A stretch of DNA of 64,000 nucleotides. Source: Trametes villosa. Its lineage: Eukaryota > Basidiomycota > Agaricomycetes > Polyporales > Polyporaceae. A model generated the notes under the pieces. The model had not been told where the DNA came from. It saw nothing but the letters and a program-made list of their open reading frames with translations, and did not search any database. The translations under genes were made by a program, and so were the position numbers. The stretch is taken from NCBI GenBank assembly GCA_002964805.2, contig PUDQ02000089.1:62001-126000 (forward strand), in the 5' to 3' direction. This document shows positions 22,458-33,749 of the stretch, one piece after another; within the stretch, counting starts at the first letter, position 1, and every line of letters begins with the position of its first letter.

Positions 22458-24358
22458 CTATTCGTCCTCCCTTCCCGCATGAGAGTCGCGCCGGAAGGGG
22501 TCACTGCTGCGTTGCTTTAGATGCCACCTCCTCGGCTTCGGCGCGCGCGGCGCCGGGATATCGTCCACAACAACCTGCGTCTCCTGCACGACTTGGATCT
22601 GCGAGGAAAGGTCAGCATCGACCTCCGCACCACAGCACTGCCGGGCGGCTCACCTCCACCTGGCTCTCGTTCAGATGCTCCCGCAAGCTCAGGTCGCTCC
22701 GCTTTAGCATGGACTTGTACGCCCGCGCGGGCTGCGACAGCAGCGTCCGCGACGACACGTGCTCGTACATGCCCTCGACAATACCCTCCTCCTTCGCATT
22801 GTCCTTCTCCTCCCCCACGCCGCCCGCACACTCCACGTCCACGTCCACGTCCTCGCCGCGCAGGGGGCGCGCCTCGAACAGGCGCGAGATGCGGTTCATG
22901 CGCGCGCGGAGCGTGGGCCGCGGCGGCTCGCTCAGCGCGCGACGCCGCGCGAGCGCGAAGCCCCGCGTTCCGCCGGCGCCGGCGCCCGGGTCTGCGGAGG
23001 CGCGGCTGCAGTCGATGATGTTGCTGCTGTCGAGCGGCTTCGTGTCGGTGTCGCGCGCGTCGGAGGAGCTGCCGTTCTGGCCCTGGCCGCTCCCGGAGGT
23101 GACCCAGCTGAGGACGGCGGCGTTCACGACGACCTGCGTGGCGCCGTCGTTAGTGACGTTGGACGGACGCGTGAGAGGAGTGGGAGGACGGGGAGAGAAG
23201 CTCACGTCTGTGCCGCAGGAGGCTAGGCAGACCCAGCCGAGCTGCCTGCCGTGCATGATGGTGAGGACCAGGATGTTGATGCATGAGGTGGTTAGGGCGA
23301 CAGCTGCTGCCCTGTGCGCCTGTTAGTGTCGTTGTAAACCATGATGGGGGTGTACGATGCGTACCAGAGTGTCCTGAGCGCGACACGGCGGATGCGAGGT
23401 GTGTTGAACTTTCGGTTGCAGAGAGGCCAGACGAAGAGGGACGTAAGGAAGACGTTGACCAGTCTGCGCCTGCATGTCAGTGGTGGGCGATTCGTGCATG
23501 TCAAGGGGATACGTACAGGTCGTAGATGAGAAGCGTGAGAGATGCCGGACGCGTCAGGCCAATCACGCAGGAGCCGTCGTCGCGGAAGTACGCGACGCGC
23601 CCTGCCGCATATATGCGCGTCAGTCTCGCAAAACCCATCGCGCAGCGGGAGACGGACGTACCCAGGACGAGGAACACTGCGACGCCGATGTAGAGCAGGA
23701 CGACGCACATGCACGCCAGGTAGACGGGCGAGCGCAGCCTCTTCCGCCGCGCTGCGCCACCCCAGACGACGTAGACCTTCTCGACTGTGCGGTGCCGTTA
23801 GCAGCTGACGGTGTATGGCCACAGAGGTAGCGTACCAAGGAACGTGTATATTAGGATCTTCGACGTCGCGTAGAACACGATGCAGTTTAGGATGCCCAGC
23901 AGACACACCGTCTCGCTGAACTCCATGCCCAGCCCGTTGACCAAGAGACCCGCTGCACATCACATATCAGCCCTGGTGGATGAGCGAGAGCATCGCGAGT
24001 ACGCTTACTAGAGAATAAAAAGAGCCATCTGTGCCGCGAGAGCTGTCAGTCCGCGTGCGCGAGGGGCGGTTGGGTGGTTCACGTACGAATCGAGGATAGT
24101 CAGGATAACCAGCACGCGCGGCCAGCTGATACGTGCGAGCGCCTGGGGCGACGATACGTCTCGCCAGTGCAGCTTCTTCGCGAGCAGGAACGCGAGCATC
24201 GACACGCCTACAGTGAAGTCGCATCAGCCAACCACTACGCGCACCAAAGAAGAGCGCTGCTCACCGAACAGGTGGATCACCGCGCTCAGGACCTCCATCC
24301 CGACGCTCGGGAAGCGCATCGCGTGCGAGTGCGTCGGCGTATGGTGCACGGTCGACAT
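22458..24358 (-). CDS. Conserved fungal multi-membrane protein (7-TM-like)
   Basis: Integral membrane protein of unknown function, of a kind common in basidiomycetes. ATG 24358 gives MSTVHHTPTHSHAMRF. Hydrophobic stretches in order: MEVLSAVIHLFG / SMLAFLLAKKL; VLVILTILDS joined by a 20-nt exon (24009-24028) to the strand SWLFLFSTGLLVNGLGM; VCLLGILNCIVFYATSKILIYTFL; YLACMCVVLLYIGVAVFLVLG; LTLLIYDLY and VNVFLTSLFVWPL; then AAAVALTTSCINILVLTIMHG and VCLASCGTD. A long polar tail (ARRRALSEPPR...) follows, and the last exon ends at TAG 22458. About nine introns. The outline resembles a receptor-like 7-TM protein, but I recognise no ligand or G-protein signature. An upstream start cannot be excluded. 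Confidence 0.75.
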
Positions 24359-24884
24359 CCCTGCAGCGTACCAGAAACAAACGACAGTGTAAAGCGAAAG
24401 CGAGAGAGGGGGGGAGACGGGTGGAGACCTGCTCGAGGGCGACTCGGACAAGACCTGCGCCAGCGGGGCGGGAATAGGCTCATATGCGCACCGCTCGTCC
24501 GAGGGACGGCCCCGCGGGAGTGCCGCGCGCTGCACCCTCGCGGGCCCGGGCGCAAGTTCAGCAGCTACCCGCGCCTGTAAGCAGAGCATCCGCAGGGACG
24601 CGCTGCAGACACCCGGGGGTAACCTGGGTTGGCGCGAAGCCGCGCGGGGCGGGAATCGTGGGGGACTACTGTATGCGGCGCATCCGCTCGCTACGCCCGC
24701 TTGGGGGTCCAGGTTAATGACCGCATGCGGTATTGCGATCGAGCCCGGCCGGCCGGCGGGACGAGGTCGAGCTAGCGCCTGCTGTGTGTAGAATGGAGAG
24801 TTAGCCCATATACCAAGCTACGGAACGACCTTCAGAAGCAGCCCGAAAACATCGCACGGGGACGTCGCCGCAGGAAACGCGCCG
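24359..24884. other. Intergenic, no gene seen
   Basis: Upstream of the multi-membrane protein and downstream of KTI12 (both minus). GC-rich; several overlapping frames without motifs. It probably holds the promoter and 5' UTR of the membrane protein. Confidence 0.5.
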
Positions 24885-26013
24885 CTACGGCTTGAGATTG
24901 CCCTCGATGTACACCGCGAACTTGTCCGCTATGCTCTCCTCGCTCCAGTCCACCGCGCCCTTCTCCGTCGTCCCGAGCGTGATCGCCGTCTTGTGCACGG
25001 TCACGAACTGGCGCTTCAGGCGCTGCAGCTCCGAGAGCGTGATGTTGCGGTGCGGGAGGCTGACGCGCGGCTTCGACGTCGCGGACAGCGCGAGCGTGAC
25101 GGGCCCGCCAAGGCCGCCGGACGCGGCCTGCTCGGCCATGATCGCGGCGACCATCGTCGTCGTCGTGTGCTCGAGCGTGCGGAGCGCGTCTGTCGGCGCC
25201 TTGGGCACCTGTCACGGGGTAAACGGGTGGGTGGGTGAGCTGGGCGGAACGCGGACGCGGCTGAGCGGAAGGGGACGTACGGCCTGTGTTCCCGCATTCG
25301 GCGGCTTCACGTTTCCTTCCGTGACGGCTTTCCAGATGTCGTCGATCGGCACGTCTGCGTCCGTCCACGGGACCGTGAAGAGCGGGGAGTCCCAGCGGAC
25401 CATGGACGACGGCTCTTCGTACCGCAGCAGCAGGTTTTCGAGCCTGTGTCTCGTCAACGAGGACGAACCGATACGGAACTTGCGGGACTTACGTCTCTGG
25501 TGCATATGCACGGCCGTCCTCTCGGGATGCATTCCACTCTTTGCACTGCTCGTGTGTTGCTGCCACGAACACCTACTTCGCGCCCGTCTGATTACCTCAT
25601 TCATAGCATACACTGGGGAAACCACTCACTGTGCACACCCTCAGTTTGTGCTCTCTGGCCGCACAGTACATCTGATACCGGAAGCCCTTGATGTAATTCA
25701 TGGAGTCCACTATCAGGATAGTATCCTGACCCATCTGTCGCTGCACGGCCGTGAACAGGGCTCCTCTCGCTGGCTTTTCAGCGCGGCCATCTGCTGCATA
25801 TGTCAGTCACAACTCCCATACGAATATACACATGGCCTGACCGTTGTAAACGCTGCGAGGGAGGTTCAAGCTGTCGTCCGATACCACAACAACTTTTAAT
25901 TGAGGGCCCTCATACGAGGGATCCTGAAGACGAGATTCTAGATGTGCGCGAAGCTGTTCTGCGCATCGTGTTTTCCCTGAGCATGGATATCCTGACATCG
26001 TGATGAAAGCCAT
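24885..26013 (-). CDS. KTI12: Kti12 family P-loop protein (Elongator-associated)
   Basis: Kti12 works with the Elongator complex in modifying wobble uridines of tRNAs and is related to seryl-tRNA(Sec) kinase. ATG 26013 opens MAFITMSGYPCSGKTR, with the Walker A loop GYPCSGKT directly at the N-terminus, as in the family. Then LKVVVVSDDSLNLPRSVY, DTILIVDSMNYIKGFRYQMYCAARE (the conserved DSxNYIKGFRYE-like block) and a C-terminal region ENLLLRYEEPSSMVRWDSPLFTV, another family signature. The last exon ends FAVYIEGNLKP, TAG at 24885-24887. Three or more introns (about 25800-25845, 25590-25640, 25208-25275). Length about 310 residues, normal for Kti12. Confidence 0.92.
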
Positions 26014-26854
26014 AGCGTATCGGCTTGTCCACTTGGATGTAGTTCAGAGTTTTACGCGGGCACTCGAGAGGAAGATGGTGGTGCAAAGCAAGATGAATTG
26101 ATTGCACTACGCTACGCTGTCTACGGCTCCCTCTGGCCACAAGGGTCATCATCGGGAAGGGGGGGTTGCCAAAAATTGCTGAAGGCCGAAGCCGACAGAC
26201 GTGTTCGGATGTGTAATTTGCAATCAGCAAAAGACTGTGCCTCGGTAAAGACCTCACTGGCGACAGTACGTGCCCGAGCACAAGAATAGGGAATCAGGAC
26301 GAGACAGCGCGCCTTATATACCGTCGAGCTGCGTGCGCACGGACCATGTCTCGCGGCAACCGAGTCTGCGGGTACTCACGTCTGTTTTACCACTTACTAG
26401 CGGCCTTGGCTCATCCCTTGAGGCTCGCTTCGAGCACCGAGGACATCGGTATCTTTCTCGACTCATGTGTTGTTGCAGTGGGGTACGGCCTAGGCCCAAT
26501 CGAAATTCTAGCGCAGAATGAGTGTGAATCCCGGGCGCTTCGCCTGGCCTGCGCCCTCCTGCCGCGGGATCTCTCACGTCCGACGTGGGGAGGATCTAGT
26601 CGATATCGGGACAGCACGAGTAGACGGCGTTTGCAGCACGCTACACAGCAATGACGGAACGACAACGAGGTGAAGGAACGGAGGGTCGAGCGGACCGCGA
26701 GGAAAGCCGAGAGGATTGAATAGACGCCCATATTGAGGCGCTAAGTCCATCAGAGAGTCTCTCACTCTGGCAGATCGCATACACCCACCTCTCCCTCTCC
26801 TCCTCCCTCCACCTCCTCCCCCTCCCTTTCTCCGCCGTCTGAGCTTGTGAGGCC
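26014..26854. other. Intergenic, 841 bases, no supported gene
   Basis: Lies between the divergent KTI12 and PSR1-like genes. A TATATAAG-type box reads on the minus strand at 26312-26320, but it is about 300 bases from the KTI12 ATG. Just before 26855 the plus strand is a pyrimidine-rich tract (about 26780-26840), typical of fungal promoters. Confidence 0.45.
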
Positions 26855-28891
26855 ATGGCCAGCCCCGCCTCCTCGCGCTCTTCTGCGCACGGTCAGGTGC
26901 GTGATTCTCCCAACTCCGCCCGCGAAGCGCGGTCCAGATCAAGCAGCTCACGGACGATCTTCATATCTTCCCGTGAAGGCGTCAGAAGCAGGCTCTCGCG
27001 CAGATGACGACTCCGTGCACCACGACGGCGAAGGGACCCAAGCGGGGAACCCTGCCCCTTCGGTCCTCTCCGCGGAGAACACCACGGGCGACGGAAACGG
27101 CGCGACATCCGCCGGTCTCCTGCAGGCACCTCCCCCGCTCGCCCAACCTGCCGAGCTCGGTCCCCCGGCAGCGGACGCTCACTCCGCCACAAGCGACTCG
27201 CACAGCACCGGGCAGGACCCGTCCTCCTCTCACCACACCCAGTCCGATCTCACCACCGCTGCGGACACGCTCCCGACCATGTCTGCCACCGCGATCTCCA
27301 TCGCGTCCCCGTCAGAGAAGCCGCCTGCACAGGGCGCGTCCACGTCCGCGTCCGGCGAAAACGAGAAGGACAAGGAGGAGGGCACGTCCGCATACGCTGC
27401 GCCGGTAGGGAAGCGGCGACGAGATGGGCAGTCGGTTTCTGAAGGTGTCTTGACATCCTCGAGCCTGACGAAGCTTCCCTCGTTACCAGAGGAATCCAAG
27501 ACGCCCTCCAAGCGCGTCAAGAGGTCCTTCCTCTCGCGATTCACCCTTCTCTGCAAGTCGTGCATACAGACCCAGGACTCGCATCCCATCGACCTCGACG
27601 AGGGCGCATCGCCCGCCATCGATTCCGAGAAGCAGACGCTGAAGGAGACCGAGACGGCGCAGCATGGGACGCGCGACTCCTCCACGTCCACTTCCGGTAC
27701 GTGTCTATGGCTACAGCGATTACTTCCGCGGGTTGCTGAAGACGATCGCAGTAGTGAACGCGCCTGTGCTGCAGCCGCTCACCATCCCAACAAACGCCAT
27801 GCCGGACGTGGACATCGTCGTGCCCCCGACACCGACGAAGCAGCTGCTGCCGCTATCGGAGACCGACGGCCTAACATCGGGCGCGGTGCAACCGCCCGGC
27901 TCGACAGGTGAGAATCTCACCCACTCCGTATTACACCACCACCGCGTCGCGCGCGACTCCGGCGAAGAGTCGGACAGCTCGTTCACCGACGACGGGAACT
28001 TCCACGAGCTCATTACAGTGGACGAGGTCGAGGACGAGGAGCAGCGGCTGATCCGGCTGGGCGGCTTCGGGATCCCCACCGGACCTGTGAGTGCTCTTCG
28101 CCGTTCATCTCCGCGCAATCTCCCTTTAATTGCGCCGCGGTTCTGCAGGACGGACAGCCGAGGCCTCTATTACCGCCCATTGCCCCGGAACACGTTGGGC
28201 GGAAATGCTTAGTGCTGGATTTGGACGAGACTCTTGTGCATAGCAGCTTGAGAGTGCGTACCGGCCGTTCCACCTGCACCCTGCCCATCTGACCGCCTGC
28301 GCGCTGTAGCCTGTGAACTCGCCGGACTACATTGTACCGGTCGAGATCGAGTCGTACTGGCACAACTTCTATGTGCTCAAACGGCCCGGTGTCGATGATT
28401 TCTTGAAGCGCATGGGAGAGATTTATGAAGTGGTCGTTTTCACGGCCAGTTTGGCGAAGGTAAGGCTACATTATCGCTCTAACCTCCGTCTCGTTGCCAA
28501 ATCCTGACCACTCCTGAACGCTTTCTTGCAGTATGCCGACCCGGTTTTGGACAGACTAGACCCTACCAAATCGGTAGCGCATAGACTCTTCCGAGAGAGC
28601 TGCTTCAACCATAGAGGCAATTATGTCAAGGTATGCGACTGCGTTCCTTTCCATGATGTTCTCCTGCTCACAGTCGCATAGGACTTGTCACAACTAGGAA
28701 GACCGGTCAAGGACACGATTATCTTGGACAATTCCCCCGCCTCGTACATTTTCCACCCCCACAATGCTGTGCCCGTGTCTTCGTGGTTCAACGATCCGCA
28801 TGACACGGAGCTGATGGACCTCTGTCCGTTCCTGAGCGACCTCGTCCACGTCGATGACGTGCGCGGGATCCTCAACTCTTCCGCAGTATAA
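26855..28891 (+). CDS. PSR1: FCP/SCP-type phosphatase, PSR1-like
   Basis: HAD-superfamily phosphatase of the NLI-interacting-factor/SCP class; yeast Psr1 and Psr2 act at the plasma membrane in salt stress. ATG 26855 starts [14 protein letters not shown], followed by a first intron and a long Ser/Thr/Pro-rich region (about 300 residues) with no fold. The catalytic domain is at the C-terminus: [15 protein letters not shown] (DxDxT nucleophile motif), the exon [64 protein letters not shown] and [16 protein letters not shown]. End at TAA 28889-28891 after [10 protein letters not shown]. About seven introns. The N-terminal cysteine pair of yeast Psr1 is not seen, so membrane anchoring is uncertain. 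Confidence 0.88.
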
Positions 28892-30464
28892 CCTCGGATA
28901 CCTCCCCCGCTATACCTACTGCGACATCTGCTTGTATGCGCCGCCGACTGCGCCGAGGAGCTTCCTCGCGCGCGATGGCTTCTATACCGACGGGGCGTCG
29001 ACCCCTCCCCTCTCATCCTCCCTGCTACGGAGCGATGACCCCTCGATCTCCGTTCCCGTTCAGAAGACGACAGAGTCTCACCCACCGCTCCTTACCGCGC
29101 ACCGCCTCCTTTCCCTCTCCCTCTCGCTGCCCCGCCTCCCACAGGCCGCATCCTATACCCCGCATCGACGTCGGTCTCCCGCATCCGTCTTTCGGCACGC
29201 ACCCCTCTCGCCGCACACGCTCTCTCCTTGGCTCCCTCTTCATCGTTCACACCACACGCAAGGCCGCTTTCCTGTTCCTGCACTGTACGTGTATCGCTAC
29301 CGCCATGTCTCCAGCTGGACCGGACGGATTCTCCCGCCGCGGGCCGCGCTCTGTTTCCATTATCGTCTTCCCTCCCCTCGCACCCCCCCCCTTCCGCCAG
29401 CACGCGCACCCAAGCTCGCCTCCCCAGGCCCGCTGCTCTCACCCAGTGAACCCCGTCGCACGCGTACGTCAACCTTTCTGTTGGTATCGTCAGATTTGCT
29501 GGCATTGACACTTGGCTGACACGCCCCCCTCGCAGTCCCTCAAAACTTGCTTACCTCGCAGCTATTTATACTATACCCTCGGTTTCCCTCCCTTCGGTCT
29601 CCTTTGGTGTTGTCTCTTCCCTCCTGGTCTACACGATATCCCGTGACGAATATAGCGACGAACTACACACACATCCCTGCGCCGCCCCGGGTGCGCGACC
29701 CCGTGCGTCCCGGCAAGGAGCCCGAGCCCTGAGCGTGCCGGCGCGCTCAGAGTCTGGGCGATAAGTTAACGTTGCCCGCTCATTGTACGTATGACACCCG
29801 CGTGCATCGTGCCCCATTCCGGTGGCGGAGGGGCGGCCGAGGCCTCTCCCGGGTCCCCTTCCGTGCGCGAGATTCGAGATTGCGTTCTGAGTTGCCGGTG
29901 CGGGGGGCTGCGCCGTCGCGCGATGCTTACTGGCCCGCAGCCTCCTCCGGCCCTGCCCCGCGCCCCGAAGCTTCGCGCAAAATGCACGGGCGTGCCTGGA
30001 CATATGGCGCGGCGTCAGCTGCACGCGCGAGCAGAGGCTGTTTGCGATGCTGCCCGGGCCCCGCGCAAGGCTTCGAGCTTCGGAATCGGAGGAGTGCGCG
30101 CACGAACCGTGACCGGCAGGCTGCATGACCTCGCCGGCGATGCCAGCGGATGGGGCTGGGGCTGCGCGATAGCTGGCCATGGGGCACGCTCACACCTGTC
30201 CGAGGGGCGAGATATTCTTGTCATTTGGATCGTTACGGTGCATTACTTATTCGCGGAGGCGACCGCCCCCCGTCTCTCCCGCTTCCCCCCTCCCTCTTCT
30301 CCTACTGCTACTGCTACTGTACCCACTCCCCTCTTTGCCCCATACATACACAAGCACCCCTTTCCCCCGCACTCTACGGGATCCCGACGGCGGCCGCCCC
30401 CTCGCGCACTTCAATTCTACATACATAGATAGTCTGATTCGCCAACGCCAGCTCCGGGCCTCTC
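28892..30464. other. Long intergenic region, low complexity, no gene
   Basis: 1.57 kb between the convergent PSR1-like and coiled-coil genes. C/T-rich tracts (29050-29430 and 30270-30380) give open frames on several strands at once, a composition effect. No splice-supported gene, tRNA or repeat family was recognised. Probably two 3' UTRs plus spacer. Confidence 0.5.
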
Positions 30465-33400
30465 CTAGCGGCCCGCCCCGACGCCCGCCTCGTTCGTCTC
30501 CTCGTCCTCCCACGGGCTGAACTTCGGCTTCCGCAGCGGGAACGACTGCAGCCACGAGAGCCCGGGCGGGAGCAGCGTGCGCCCCGCGCCGAGCTCCTTG
30601 CCCACCGCCCCGGGCGCCACCGCGTGCGTGTGCGACGGCGAGGGCGGCATGGACGGCATGCTCGGGATCGGCGCGACCTCGCTGAGCGTCGGGAGGCGCT
30701 CGAGGCTCGCGTTCGCGGAGCCGCCGAACGCGCGCTGCAGCGCCTCGCGCTCGGCAGGCGACGGCGCGAACGCGCGCATCGACACGGACGAGAACACTGT
30801 GTCCGCATCCGCGTGCGCGTGTGCGAGCGAGGGCGGGAGGCTGAGCGACGACGCTGTGGAGAGGCTGCTGGGGTGCGAGCCGAGCGAAGAGGACAGGCTC
30901 GTGCTGCTCGCGTACGACGCGCTGTCGTACGGGGACGCGGCGAGCGCGTGCGCGTGCGCGTGCGCGGGGGCCTGCGCGCACGAGAAGAGCGACGGGAAGG
31001 ACTTCTTGGTGAGTGAGAACGCCTTCGCCTCCGGGTTGAGCCCCCGGCGCTCCTTCGCGGCCGCGTCCTGCTGCGAGAACCAGCGGCGGTGCGCGGACGC
31101 GGCGACGGCCGCTTTGTCCAGGCCGCCGTCGTGCTGCTCTTGCTGCGGCTGCGGGACGGGCGGGTCCGAGCTCGTGCGCGCCGGCGTGAGGGACGCGCGC
31201 TGGTCCGCGAGGTCCGCGGTGAGCCGGCGGCGGAGCGGCGGCGGGCGCACCTCGAACGGGTCGTCCTTGTCGACGCCGTCGAACGAGGGGCACGTGAGCG
31301 AGAGCGGCGACGTCGTGTACGCGCCGGTCGTGCCCGTCCCGGTCCCGGTCGTGCGAACGCCGTTCGGGTTCTCGACGGGCGGCGGCGGGGGGAAGCGGGC
31401 AGTCTTGCGCCAGTCGCGCGCGAGCACCGCGTCGTCCTCGGACTGGAACGAGCGCGGGAGGCCAAGGCCGTCGAGCCCACCCGTGGCGTCGAGCGAGCTG
31501 ATGAGCCCGGCGGGGATGAGCGACGTGCTCATCGGCGAGATGCTGCTCGCGGCGCTCGACGGGTCCGTGCGGACGGGGGCGGCAGGCTCGAGCGTGTCTT
31601 CGGTGTCGCTGAAGGGTGAGAAGCGCGTCGACGTCGAGCGCGTGGAGAGCGTGCTGGGGAGGTCGCCTGCGAAGAGCGGGAAACCGTGCGGGCGCAGGAC
31701 GACCTGGCCGTTCGGGTCGGGCTCGGGGAGGACGCGTTGGATTGGCTCGCGCAGGTTCGAGATGCCCGTGAGAGACAGACGGGCAGGGCGAGGCGAGACA
31801 GACGGCTCGCGCTTGTCGCTGTTGTTTGAGCCCGAAGAAGACGAGCTCTTGCTCTTAGGAGGCTGGATAGGCTGCGGGAAGCCCTCCTGACGTTCAGCAA
31901 AGTCAGAGGTGTGGTGAGCGAGGAGCTCCTGCGTGAGGGTCTCCGGCGGGGCCTGCTCGGGATAGGGGCCGGCGGCCGTCCACGACGGGAGGGAGATGTC
32001 CTCCTCGTTGACGGTCGGGACGACGGTGAGCGGGTAGAACGAGCGGTCCTGCTTCTTGATCTCCGCCTGCTCCTTCGCCCTCCGCAGGCGCTCCTCCTCC
32101 TGCGCGATGCGCTCCTCGAGCTCTTTCGCACGCGAGTTGAGCGCGGCGACGACCTCCTCCGCGACCTTGATCTCCTTCCTCTTTCTCGCAAGCTCCGCCT
32201 GCGTCTCCTCCTCCTGCGCATCGCCCTCTTCTTTGAAACGTACGATCTCCTCCTCGTCTTCGTGCATGCGCGTGCGCAACGCGCCAATCTCCGCGCCGAG
32301 TTTCTCGATGCGCGCCGCCGCGTTGTCGCGCGCGCTCTCCGCAGCACGCAACCGCTTCTCCGCGTCGCGTTTGCTGCCTTCCGCAGTGCGTTTGGAGTCC
32401 TCGAGCGTCTTCGTGCGGGTCTTGAGCTCGGCACGCGCCGCGTCCTCCTCGCGCTTGTGCTTGCGCTGCTCCTCGAGCTCGTTCTGGAGGCTCGTATGGG
32501 ACTCGGATGCGCTACTCCGGATATCCGCGAGCTGCGTGTTGAGATCCTTAACCGCGGTCTTCGACTGCGAGATCTGGCGCAGCACCTCCGCGATCACGGG
32601 AGACGAATCAAAGAGCGACGTTGAGGAGGCGGAGTACGACAGCATTGGAGGCGCGGATGGTCGCGCCGTTTCAGGGGTTGTGGGCGCCGATGTCTGTGCA
32701 GGAGACGACGCGAGGCGCTGGACTGGAGTCGCACCACCCTTGGGGGGTGTCGAGGTCGCGATGCGGGGCGCATGTAGTGGTAGGGAGGCCGACTTGGGGA
32801 GAGGAGGGGGAGTGCTGCTGCGAGGTGCAGCATTGGGAGATCTGGCCGTGGATCGCTCGGTGCCTCTGAGCTTTCCACTAGCATCGGACGGCAGACGCGA
32901 GGGGGTAGGGAACGGGAGACCTGACGTGGAGGTTTGTACAGGGGCCACACCGAGAGAATACTATAACTCACCGTCGTAGCCCTCGAGAATGTCCAGCGCC
33001 TTTACGTCCAATATACCCGATCCACCCCTTTCGGCGTCCTTCGTGGTGGCAATCATGTCGTGCCACCAACTCTGTATGATGCCTCCCCGCCACCAACGGC
33101 CGAACGCACCAATGAACCATGCATCTGAGACAGATGAGGCGAGGCCTTCAGACGGGATCGCGTGGCCTGCGTTGCGAGCGTGCGGGCGGCCCGTAGGGTA
33201 GACTGCGGCTACCGTTAGGATGCCAAACGAGTAGAAGACGTGCTTCGGAGTGCGAAGGGAGACGGAAGCACGGCTGACGAAATGGAAGGGGGAGGTGGGG
33301 TCGAAGTTGCTTCCTGATTTGCGGGTGCTGGGCGGCGCTCTGCGCGAAAGCGTAAAGTGCACGCCCGAATCGTCGGAGGCGACGCCGTCTTCCTGGCCAC

Positions 33401-33749
33401 CTTCGTCGAGCCGACTGAGGTGTTGCTTGAACGACTGTTCGGTGAGATATGTCCGGAACGAGGCCTCGGACGGATTTGTGAGATACGCTGATCGTGTGGC
33501 AAGAGCGGTTGGGACAGAGTAGGAGTTGGACAGCAGGATAGCGAGAACCAGCGGGAGGTAGAGCGCGCATATATGCAGATAAGAATACGCACGAAGAGCG
33601 AAAGGAGGTTACGCACCCAAGACCAAAACGATTATGACAAAAACGACCGCAAAGAAGACCGACCTGAGATCAACCTGGGAGATGACATGACCCAGCGAGA
33701 GCGAGGGGTGACCCGAGAGGAGGACGGCCCCCAAGCCGCCGAGAGCCAT
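30465..33749 (-). CDS. Large membrane-anchored coiled-coil protein of unknown function
   Basis: One gene made of an N-terminal membrane part and a long C-terminal part. ATG 33749 (MALGGLGAVLLSGHP) leads to the hydrophobic segment SVFFAVVFVIIVLVLG. A roughly 128-nt intron (about 33480-33608) joins it to AYLTNPSEASFRTYLTEQSF; a second hydrophobic patch is YSFGILTVAAVYP. An intron at about 32890-32965 then joins ILEGYDG to GLPFPTPSRLPSDASG. A coiled coil covers about 32100-32580 (RTKTLEDSKRTAEGSKRD..., KELEERIAQEEERLRRAKE). The remainder is Ser/Pro/Ala-rich, with an Ala-His run (AHAHAHALA) near 30950. Stop TAG at 30465. About 1000 residues. I do not recognise the family; a structural role at a membrane is only a guess. 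Confidence 0.75.

Noticed and set aside
22521..23326. Plus-strand frames opposite the 7-TM-like gene
   Set aside because: Arg/Ala/Pro-rich antisense shadows; the minus strand carries splice-consistent coding.
28854..29519. Overlapping plus-strand frames after the PSR1-like stop
   Set aside because: C/T-rich low-complexity DNA opens several frames at once; amino-acid make-up (Pro, Ser, Arg, His) reflects composition only.
30577..31890. A 437-codon open frame on the plus strand opposite the coiled-coil gene
   Set aside because: It is the antisense shadow of a GC-rich, Ser/Ala/Arg-rich gene; no motif, no promoter and no splice logic of its own.
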